Assembly: GCA_948944455.1 (NCBI GenBank) | Contig: CARBES010000015.1 | Span: forward strand, 1 to 24,170 | Source of the DNA: an uncultured Candidatus Saccharibacteria bacterium | GTDB lineage: Bacteria; Patescibacteriota; Saccharimonadia; Saccharimonadales; Saccharimonadaceae | Direction: 5' to 3' | Length of the DNA: 24,170 nt | Shown: one piece after another, positions 1 through 5,583 of the stretch | How positions within the stretch are numbered: the first letter of the stretch is position 1 | Layout: each line of letters starts with the position of its first letter | Notes under the pieces: generated by a model | What the model saw: only the letters and a program-made list of their open reading frames with translations | Databases searched by the model: none | Told to the model about the DNA's origin: nothing | Position numbers and translations under genes: made by a program

Positions 1-226
1 CTTCTTCTTTCATCTTCTGGTATTGGTATTTACCCCAGTCGATGACTTTGACAACCGGTGGATCGGCATTTGCAGAAATTTCTACTAAGTCGACTCCTTG
101 TTCTTTGGCGATAAGTTGCGCGTCGCGGCTAGACATGATGCCTAGTTGCTCGCCATTAGCTCCGATTACGCGGACAGAAGGGTAGCGGATTTCTCCGTTA
201 AGTTTAGTGCGTGATGTTTTACTAAT
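1..226 (-). CDS. infC: Translation initiation factor IF-3, N-terminal part (cut by window edge)
   Basis: IF-3 binds the 30S subunit, prevents premature joining of 50S and proofreads the start codon. Reading the minus strand from 226 gives an IF3-N domain: residues around SVRVIGANGEQLGIMSSRDA, then DLVEISANADPPVVKVIDW and GKYQYQKMKEE, where the window ends. About 75 of the usual ~170-200 residues are present. No in-frame ATG, GTG or TTG lies upstream or at the conserved N-terminus. The codon best placed behind an AAAGGAAG Shine-Dalgarno (233-240) is ATT at 224-226, with ATC just before it as a poorer-spaced choice. ATT is the rare start through which E. coli IF-3 controls its own synthesis, so autoregulation is inferred here. 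A promoter lies just upstream (260-288). Confidence 0.93.
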   Translation of the reverse strand, partial: MSKTSRTKLNGEIRYPSVRVIGANGEQLGIMSSRDAQLIAKEQGVDLVEISANADPPVVKVIDWGKYQYQKMKEE

Positions 227-259
227 GATTAGCTTCCTTTCGTTGTTAGAACTTACCTT

Positions 260-288
260 ATTATAACAAAAGAAGAGTTTCGGCGCAA
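260..288 (-). promoter_or_regulatory. Promoter of infC
   Basis: On the minus strand a -35 TTGCGC (288-283) and a perfect -10 TATAAT (265-260) are 17 bp apart. The predicted transcription start is near 253, leaving a leader of about 27 nt that carries the Shine-Dalgarno AAAGGAAG before the ATT start. Confidence 0.75.
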
Positions 289-417
289 GAGGTTTTACGG
301 GGAAGCTGACTGAAAAGCTTGAGCATAGCTATCCCTGTAATTATTAAGTGTGACATTGTCTCATGCGGATACTGTAGCAAAGTTGTTCGGACTATAATTT
401 TTGTGATCATAAGCCTC

Positions 418-1994
418 TTAAAATAATTGTTGTCGAAATGACAACGCTTCAGAAATTTGTTCAGGCTGTACCTCTGTTAAATTATCTAAATCTGCAATAG
501 TTTGAGCCACTCTTATGACTTTAAAGTAAGCTCGTGCAGAAAGATCGAGCTGTTTGGAAGCGGTAGTTAGTAACTTGCGCGCGGAAGACGTTAGATGGAC
601 AAAACGGGGTATATCTTGAGTAGTTAGAGAGAGCCGTTATAAAGACCAGATTGGCCGTAGCGCATAGCCTGTCTCTGAAGCGCTTCTGTAATAGTATTTT
701 TGATAAGGTTGTGTTCAGGATGCTTTTTATCTGTTTGAGTATTTTTGACAGGAGATAAAGTATTTAGATCTTCGATAGGAACTTTTTCGACATTTACGAT
801 GAGATCTATACGGTCTAGGATGGGGCCAGAGATCTTTTTGCGATAACGTTCGATATCGTGTGCGGAGCAAGTGCAGATACGGTGAGGGTCATTGTAAAAT
901 CCACAAGGACAGGGGTTCATGGTTGCGACGAGCATAAAATCAGCTGGATAGACTATGTGCTGGTTGGCGCGGTCGATAGAAATAGTTTTATCTTCGAGTG
1001 GTTGACGGAGGGCTTCAAGAACATCTCGGGAGAACTCGGGAAGTTCGTCAAGGAAGAGTATGCCATGGTGAGCAAGGGAAATTTCGCCTGGTCTGGCGTA
1101 GGGCCCTCCACCAATGATAGAGATGCTACTAGCGGTGTGGTGTGGAGTACGAAAGGGACGCTTAAGGCACACTTGATCGGTGTGAGAGTGGAGAGAATGG
1201 ATTTTGGTGATAGCAATGGACTCTTCAGGGCTTGGGCAAGGAAGTAGGTTGGCGGCGACGCGAGCGAGCATAGTTTTGCCCGCGCCAGGCGGTCCAGAAA
1301 GAAGAATGTTATGGCGCCCAGCGATGGCGATATGAAGAGCACGTTTGGTGAGGGTCTGGCCGTGAACATCATCAAGAAAAGGTCCGCTATCATCTGTTTC
1401 AGTATTTTTGACATAATGTTGTTTTGTGAAGATGGGAGTGTTGTGTGGGGACGGTTTTGTCGCTCGGGGAATAGGGAGGGATTTTATACCTTTGAGATGG
1501 AGTAGAAGATCAAGAAGGTTAGTAATACCTATGACGCAAGCGTTTTTTATGAGAGAGGCCTGTGGGAGATTTTCGTAAGGAACATAAATCTCACGAAAAC
1601 CGGCAGCATAGGCAGCCTCTACGATATCAATAATTCCGCGGACAGGTTTAGCCTTGCCGTCAAGCGAAAGTTCGCCGACGAATAATCGATCCCTTAGATC
1701 GGCGGGGCGAATTTGCCCAGCAAGCGTAAGAATATTGAGCGCTATAGGGATATCGAGATGAGAACCGTCTTTAGTGAGCTCGGCTGGAGCGAGATTAATA
1801 GTGACTTTTTGGTCGGGAAAAACAAGTCCAGAGTTAGTAATGGCCGAACGGACGCGTTCACGAGCCTCAAACACGGTTTTATTTGCCATACCTACGATGT
1901 TAAATCCGGGTAGGCCACGATTAGTGTCGCCTTCTACTTCAATAAGTTTACCAGTGTAGCCATAGGGAATGGCGGAATGAATTTTTGCAATCAT
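418..1994 (-). pseudogene. comM: ComM/YifB-family Mg-chelatase-like AAA+ ATPase, frameshifted near the 3' end
   Basis: YifB/ComM proteins are hexameric AAA+ helicases; ComM promotes branch migration during integration of DNA taken up in natural transformation. The main frame (624-1994, 456 aa from the preferred ATG) has the N-terminal Lon-protease-like fold (MIAKIHSAIPYGYTG, GLPGFNIVGMANK), the Walker A GPPGAGKT, the Walker B region HHGILFLDELPEF, the NPCPCG cysteine motif and LDRIDL. It stops after YNGSL at 624. A -1/+2 frame change inside a (CT)4 tract (626-633) restores about 68 more residues with the expected family C-terminus (TTQDIPRF, LSARAYFKVIRVAQTIADL), ending at 418. The rejoined length, about 524 aa, is normal for the family. 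The upstream in-frame start at 2030 is unlikely because 1994 sits exactly 6 nt behind an extended -10 and begins the conserved MIAKIHS. Alternatives to a pseudogene are a sequencing error or a phase-variable tract. Confidence 0.88.
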
Positions 1995-1997
1995 GAA

Positions 1998-2033
1998 GCG
2001 AGTGTAACAAAAAATTTTCAAAAATAACAAGCA
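1998..2033 (-). promoter_or_regulatory. Promoter of comM; 36-bp segment shared with the 21729 promoter
   Basis: The minus strand carries an extended -10 TGT-TACACT (hexamer 2006-2001), an 18-bp spacer and a -35-like TTGTTA. The hexamer ends 6 nt before the ATG, and no Shine-Dalgarno sequence is visible, so the mRNA is probably leaderless. The 36 bp from TGCTTGTTATT to ACACTCGC recur at 21729-21764 with one mismatch. Confidence 0.65.
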
Positions 2034-2465
2034 TAAACATGTAATAAAATATCAGAAAGCTATTTTTACTCTGTTTCTGTAATTTTTACAATAGAAGATT
2101 GAACATAAAAGTTAAACGTATACGATATCAGGAAGTTGGTAAGCATTGCGTAACATGAATATGAGTAAGAAAATTAAGAATAAAGGCTCTAATGATTAGA
2201 CAAAAGGTCGAAAATATGAAGATAGGTTAGCTGCGGTATAGTCTCGATATTTATGTATTTTTAACAACATTGTAATTGAATAGCAGAGTCAACAGGCAAT
2301 AGTTAAGAATAAACGAAATAGAAATATTGTTGTAAGATTTACACGCATAGATAGATATTAGATGAATAGGCAAAGACGAGTGCCAGATATTCCGAAAGAA
2401 CGCAAGCACATGGAAACTGAATAATTATTTTCTACAAGAACAGCGAATAACAGGGAAAGAAATGC
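2034..2465. other. Intergenic stretch, no gene seen
   Basis: This A/T-rich stretch contains no open frame with a ribosome binding site and no tRNA. The only structure noticed is two outlying copies of the TTGTAA-N3-TTACAA palindrome (2075-2093 and 2328-2346) and a small perfect palindrome TCTAATGATTAGA (2188-2200). Confidence 0.5.
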
Positions 2466-2494
2466 TTGCGGTTCTAGAAAAGGTTTGATATAAT
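2466..2494 (+). promoter_or_regulatory. Promoter of ssrA (tmRNA)
   Basis: A -35 TTGCGG (2466-2471), a 17-bp spacer and an extended -10 TGA-TATAAT (hexamer 2489-2494) place transcription start near 2501, only a few nucleotides ahead of the mature tmRNA 5' end at 2505. Confidence 0.8.
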
Positions 2495-2504
2495 GGGGCT
2501 AGTT

Positions 2505-2860
2505 GGGGCTGACAAAGCTTAGACGGATTATTAACAGATACCAAGCACGACGATTGATACCGTAAGTATTGAAAAAGTGAAAAGAACACTGCAAAACATG
2601 TGCTTTATGCACCTGTTTACGCCTAAGATATAATTTTTAATAGGCTGGTCTGGCGCGTAGTTACCGTAGGCGGCAGATTATTAGAATTACGGTGATAAGG
2701 CAAAGCCTTGATCGCACTTTGCTCGAAAAATTAGATTAGAGCGCCCACAGTTTTGTTCTTTGCAGCTGTGAGGTTATGCTGACGAAACAAAGAACTATGC
2801 GTGTAGAATGGTATTTTGAAAATTTTTCGGACCCGGAGGCAGTATCCGGCAGCTCCACCA
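2505..2860 (+). ncRNA. ssrA: tmRNA (ssrA), trans-translation RNA
   Basis: tmRNA rescues stalled ribosomes and tags the unfinished protein for proteolysis. The 5' end GGGGCTG (2505-2511) pairs over 7 bp (one G-U) with CAGCTCC (2850-2856), followed by an encoded ACCA. The 5' segment continues to AGACGG as in other tmRNAs. A T-stem CCGGA/TCCGG (2833-2837/2845-2849) abuts the acceptor stem. Helix P2 is seen as ATACCA (2538-2543) with TGGTAT (2809-2814). The reading frame that fits the tag starts at GCA 2591, nucleotide 87 of the RNA (near nt 90 in E. coli), encodes AKHVLYAPVYA and ends TAA at 2626. Length 356 nt is typical. The T-loop GGCAGTA is odd, lacking the usual TTCRA core. No clear terminator follows. 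Confidence 0.93.
2591..2626 (+). other. tmRNA tag-peptide reading frame
   Basis: Codons from GCA to TAA encode (A)KHVLYAPVYA. The end is hydrophobic and terminates in Ala, as protease-recognition tags do, but differs from the common ...ALAA ending. The resume codon is assigned by position (nt 87) and by the open frame; the pseudoknot just upstream was not fully resolved. Confidence 0.75.
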
Positions 2861-2973
2861 TTGGATTTAGCATTTGATTTTTTAAATTATTCATTGTGAA
2901 AAAGTGAGCGGGGGATATTTGTGTTTTTGTTCTATTGTTGTGGGTTTTACAACGTTTGGGAGGAATCCGAATT

Positions 2974-3075
2974 ATGAGCGGCATAAAAAGGCATATGTAT
3001 ATGCTTGTGGAAAACTCGCACAAAAGTCATAAAAAATTTGTTCAAAAAGTTGTTGACGTAAGCATTTTTGGGTAG
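2974..3075 (+). CDS. Possible 33-aa basic small protein
   Basis: An ATG sits 8-9 nt behind a strong GGGAGGA Shine-Dalgarno (2958-2964) and opens a 33-codon frame beginning MSGIKRHMYMLVENSHK and ending at TAG 3075. The product would be Lys/His-rich and contain no obvious membrane segment. Against it being real, its last third coincides with the promoter of the small RNA at 3088 (-35 at 3053-3058), no promoter of its own is evident, and I recognise no family. It might instead be chance, or a leader whose translation interferes with the downstream promoter. Confidence 0.3.
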   Translation: MSGIKRHMYMLVENSHKSHKKFVQKVVDVSIFG

Positions 3076-3081
3076 TATTAT
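3053..3081 (+). promoter_or_regulatory. Strong promoter of the 3088 small RNA
   Basis: TTGACG (3053-3058), exactly 17 bp, TATTAT (3076-3081): one of the best sigma-70-type matches in the window. Predicted start is near 3088. No coding frame follows before the terminator at 3156-3190. Confidence 0.75.
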
Positions 3082-3087
3082 AGAGAT

Positions 3088-3190
3088 AGTTCTTGAATAC
3101 AAAATTTATTCAGGAACCAAAAATAAACATAGCCAAAATAACTCCACACTCTACGAAAGACCGGTTTTCCTCGCAGTTACCGGTCTTTTT
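3088..3190 (+). ncRNA. Candidate ~100-nt small regulatory RNA
   Basis: The transcript bounded by the promoter and the intrinsic terminator has three parts. A 5' hairpin starts at the first nucleotides: GTTCTTGAAT (3089-3098) pairs with ATTCAGGAAC (3108-3117) over 10 bp with one G-U. An unstructured A/C-rich linker follows (3118-3155) and includes ACTCCACACTC. Last is the terminator hairpin. No start codon with a ribosome binding site lies inside. Hairpin, single-stranded linker, terminator is the usual build of a trans-acting sRNA. The CTCC-containing linker could pair with Shine-Dalgarno sequences, which is an inference only. It does not match 6S, SRP, RNase P RNA or a riboswitch that I recognise. 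Confidence 0.55.
3156..3190 (+). terminator. Intrinsic terminator of the 3088 small RNA
   Basis: AAAGACCGG (3156-3164) and CCGGTCTTT (3180-3188) form a perfect 9-bp stem with a 15-nt loop, followed by a T-run. Confidence 0.85.
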
Positions 3191-3251
3191 CTTGGTCTAA
3201 GTTAATGCGGGATAGGACGATTACAAGACTTAGGATAACGAAAAGTACAAT

Positions 3252-3271
3252 ATCGCCTTGGGCGATTTTTT
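3252..3271 (+). terminator. Second, compact intrinsic terminator
   Basis: ATCGCC-TTG-GGCGAT (3252-3266) is followed by TTTTT. It lies about 60 bp past the first terminator and may act as a backup stop. No gene is visible between the two. Confidence 0.65.
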
Positions 3272-3370
3272 ATGTTATGACATATTTTGACTGGGTTTTC
3301 GTGGCTGGTTGGGGCGTAAATAAGGAAAAGATAACAAACTAGACATCAATTTCTATCTGTTCCTTATTCC

Positions 3371-3412
3371 TTCATCCTCCCTTTGATTACTCTATGGCTA
3401 GACAACGGAGGG
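3371..3412. repeat. Direct repeat copy 1 (FISUMP 3' end plus flank)
   Basis: About 42 bp running from TTCATCCTCCC to GGCTAGACAACGGAGGG, repeated at 14143-14187 with only two 2-bp indels and one 1-bp indel. It contains an imperfect inverted repeat (CCTCCCTTTG / CAACGGAGG) straddling the stop codon of the FISUMP remnant. Confidence 0.75.
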
Positions 3413-3605
3413 TATAACCCCATCGACGACCATTATTCTGATTGGACGCCAAAATATTGAATTCTTTAATAAAAAGGTTTCGGCTCCAATCAGCTCGAGT
3501 GTGAGAAGAGCTTGGCCATGAGTAATCATATATTCCGACCGATGAAATAATCCCGCTGATCGGGTATACCTCTCCGCTGCGGACTAAGAAAAGAGGAGTC
3601 AATGT
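3387..3605 (-). pseudogene. 3' remnant of a FISUMP-domain surface-protein gene
   Basis: The minus frame reads PLFLVRSGEVYPISG, then YDYSWPSSSHTRADWSRNLF, then NNGRRWGYTLRCLAIE and stop at 3387. This is the C-terminal pattern of the Fibrobacter-succinogenes-major-paralogous (FISUMP) domain: a VRSG turn, a WSS-type motif, and an ending like R-x-x-G-x-S-x-R-C. An in-frame TAG closes the frame just upstream, there is no ATG, and the usual N-terminal part (secretion signal, earlier half of the domain) is absent. A homologous fragment lies at 14165-14362, in the same orientation and with a conserved sequence running beyond the stop codon. Inference: a truncated or silent 3' cassette rather than an expressed gene. 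Confidence 0.6.
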
Positions 3606-3656
3606 GCGGTACTAGGGTAACGCGGCGTGTAGCAAGGGAAATTTAAAATTAGTGAA

Positions 3657-3848
3657 CGTTGTAAGAAAAACCAGAAAAATTTGAGAAGTGTTGTATGGAT
3701 AACAACAGATAGCGAATAGAGAGGGGAATTTCGTTGTAATACTTACAATTTGGAGCAAAACGGAGATTTTTAGTGTTGTGAAAAATACAACAGTAAAAAG
3801 TACCGTTAGAACAGAGGTAGAACTAATATTGTTGTAGAAAATACAACA
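3657..3848. repeat. Phased array of TGTTGTAANNNTTACAACA palindromes
   Basis: Four 19-bp palindromes (3689-3707, 3732-3750, 3774-3792, 3830-3848) and one half-site (3657-3675) share the pattern TGTTGTA-N5-TACAACA. Start-to-start distances are 32, 43, 42 and 56 bp, mostly close to whole DNA helical turns. Arms are conserved and centres vary, which fits binding sites for a dimeric DNA-binding protein better than RNA hairpins under compensatory change. The array sits between the FISUMP remnant and the hairpin-rich region. The regulator is unknown. Confidence 0.6.
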
Positions 3849-3959
3849 TATTTTGGCGCAATAGTATTGCATTTTTTACATAAGCATGATAAGCTGAAGA
3901 TAGTTCAATTAAAGAACACAAAAACAACAAATAAAAATGCAACTTAAAAATTAACGATG

Positions 3960-5060
3960 ATAACGGAGTTGTTCCGCAGGCGAAAAGGTAATTTCTAGCC
4001 ATAAATTACACTTTTCTAGGAATTGCCTAAAGCTTGCGGAGCGACCAGAACGGTGATCTGAATCTGGGGCCTGAGACTGTGAAGTCTGAGGCGTTACTGT
4101 TTTATTTTCGCAGAAGGTGTAGGGAGTAAAGTTCTGACCAAAAGCCTGGAGTTTTATGTAACTTTCATAGTGAGGATGCATTGCTTTGGACGGGGAAGAA
4201 TAGAATCCACTTAGCCTAAATGAAGAGTTCTTGAGGTTTTAGGATTTCAAGAATAAGCGAGAAACCCTTAGTGGAGAATTAGAAGGCTGAAAGAGGCTGT
4301 GATTCGATGAGGCTAAGACAACGACGGTAGTTTGACGTGAATAGATTTTAGGAACAGCTTGATTATAGCTTTGCCGAGATAGTAAAAAGAGTGTGGGATA
4401 TCAGAATTTCCAAAGACAGACTTAACAGATACGAGAACTATCAATGCAGATGACGAGCTTAGATGAAGTCTATAGATCGTCTAGAGAAGGTTGGATTGCC
4501 GTGGACATAAGTTACAAACTTAAGCGTTAGCTTATGGGAGTAAATGATGTCCGAAGAGGAAACTCTGTAAACCCGAAGAAAGACCAAGAAGGGCGATATC
4601 TCTAGAAGAGTCGATAGCGTAGGCGAAGTAAAGATCGGTTATGCTTGAAATACTCTGAGATAGCGCTTTGGTCTGGAGGGAATGGGAGTTCCAAAGCAAA
4701 AACCGGAAGCTAATCTTGTTAGTACATTGAAACAAAAATAAAAACAAATAGCGGAAGGTATGACATATGCCCCACAGATGTGGAGCGGTCAAATAGGAGT
4801 GGGTGGAGTTGTGGCCTAAAGTAACGATGTTTAAACTGCCAGATAACTCGCCCATCTCCTCCTGAAATCCAGAGAAGGCGCCACGATGTGCCGGTTTTCG
4901 CTGGATTTTGGCGACAGCTAGGAGGTACCACGACGTATCAATGCTGTCGAAGAGGGAAATTCGCTGTATTTAAGTTTCGGCTATGCTTGAAAATAGAGAA
5001 TTTTCGAAAAAACTTATCCTTGTAAAACGAAACGAGATCGGTCGTTTTAAGGTAATTCTT
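3960..5060 (+). ncRNA. Candidate large structured RNA (or cluster of RNAs), hairpin-rich non-coding region
   Basis: No frame here has a ribosome binding site and a recognisable product, yet perfect stems follow one another. GCCTGAGACT/AGTCTGAGGC closes a GTGA loop (4069-4092). TCCACT/AGTGGA encloses TTCTTGA/TCAAGAA plus a possible GGTTT/AAACC pseudoknot (4206-4275). GGACAT/ATGTCC lies at 4503-4552, and AGAG-GAAA-CTCT at 4555-4566. GCTTTGG/CCAAAGC spans 4665-4697, AAATCCAG/CTGGATTT 4865-4908 and CGACAGC/GCTGTCG 4912-4949. CCTT..AAAACGA/TCGTTTTAAGG spans 5018-5052. Two loops are GNRA only when read on the + strand, which sets the orientation. A possible promoter is TTGCAT-17-TAAGCT near 3868-3896. 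Ends are uncertain and it may be several RNAs. A stretch near 4563-4595 loosely resembles RNase P RNA, but the conserved P4 strands were not found. Confidence 0.4.
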
Positions 5061-5150
5061 CTTGAGCCAGAGGTGTAAAGTGGGGGACTTATGAGAATAC
5101 AAAGCGATGTCATAGTTAAATCGTGGTGTTCTGGTTAAGTTTGTATGTGG

Positions 5151-5156
5151 TATAAT
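5151..5156 (+). promoter_or_regulatory. Extended -10 of the 5163 gene, leaderless geometry
   Basis: TGG-TATAAT ends 6 nt before ATG 5163. Transcription would start at or within a base of the ATG. There is no Shine-Dalgarno sequence and only a poor -35. Confidence 0.7.
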
Positions 5157-5162
5157 GAGGTT

Positions 5163-5507
5163 ATGCCAAAACATCTGGTTCTAGTCTTGAGTCTTCTTGC
5201 AGCGGTAATTTTGTTGACGATGCTGAATTTTGTCACCCCGGCGGGCGTTGGCCCTCTCGGGGTTTTGCTACTTTTTGTGCTATTTTATATTTTGATGTTT
5301 GGTATATCATTCTTTGTAGTGAAGGTTTTTATGAAGGCAACAGGGAAGCAGGTTGTACGGAAGAGTTATATCTATGCGGCGGTGATTGCGTTTGGACCGA
5401 TTATGCTGTTAGCGTCAAGGTCTTTAGGGACGGTTAGCCTACTAACGGTAGGAGCGATTATCATGGCGGTATTCCTAGCATGTTTTCTAGTAAACAAAAG
5501 AGCGTAG
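5163..5507 (+). CDS. Small multi-pass membrane protein, unknown function
   Basis: The 114-residue product is almost entirely hydrophobic, with about four predicted transmembrane segments near residues 4-23, 32-55, 73-90 and 92-110. A short basic loop (around KATGKQVVRKS) separates the two pairs, and the C-terminus is charged (NKRA). The ATG at 5163 is chosen because it lies 6 nt behind a TATAAT; an earlier in-frame ATG at 5145 would lie upstream of that -10. It is transcribed separately from the large operon downstream, since a 15-bp inverted repeat and a new promoter follow. I recognise no family. Confidence 0.8.
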   Translation: MPKHLVLVLSLLAAVILLTMLNFVTPAGVGPLGVLLLFVLFYILMFGISFFVVKVFMKATGKQVVRKSYIYAAVIAFGPIMLLASRSLGTVSLLTVGAIIMAVFLACFLVNKRA

Positions 5508-5515
5508 TTTTAGGG

Positions 5516-5550
5516 CAGAGTTTTGTATAAAAAAGTTATACAAAACTCTG
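5516..5550. repeat. Perfect 15-bp inverted repeat between 5163 gene and operon
   Basis: CAGAGTTTTGTATAA, a 5-nt loop, then TTATACAAAACTCTG. It begins 8 nt after the stop at 5507. There is no T-run, so termination is possible but not textbook. It also lies just upstream of the operon -10 (5572-5577) and could be an operator. Confidence 0.7.
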
Positions 5551-5571
5551 TTAAAGCTTATGGATATATGT

Positions 5572-5577
5572 TAGAAT
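5572..5577 (+). promoter_or_regulatory. Extended -10 of the secretion-like operon, leaderless geometry
   Basis: TGT-TAGAAT ends 6 nt before ATG 5584. No Shine-Dalgarno precedes the ATG, so the first cistron is probably leaderless. No strong -35 is seen. Confidence 0.65.
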
Positions 5578-5583
5578 AAGTTT

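Noticed and set aside
858..1247. Plus-strand frame of 129 codons inside comM
   Set aside because: It lies opposite the conserved ATPase core of comM and shows no recognisable domain.
4440..4700. RNase P RNA (GTAAACCC...AAGACCAAGAAGGG and GCTTGA resemble its conserved segments)
   Set aside because: The universally conserved P4 strands (GAGGAAAGTCCGGGC and ACAGAACCCGGCTTA) were not found on either strand, so the match may be chance. It is kept only as an alternative for the large RNA candidate.
4532..4931. Minus-strand open frames of 70-107 codons across the hairpin-rich region
   Set aside because: No ribosome binding site fits a conserved start, composition is unlike the genuine proteins here, and the frames run through perfect inverted repeats.
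2031..5140. Replication origin in the large gene-poor region between divergent genes, with palindrome array and gyrase genes nearby
   Set aside because: Only near-matches to DnaA boxes were seen (for example TATGGATAA at 3694-3702), there is no dnaA or dnaN, and by eye the + strand stays G-rich over C on both sides, so no skew switch is evident.
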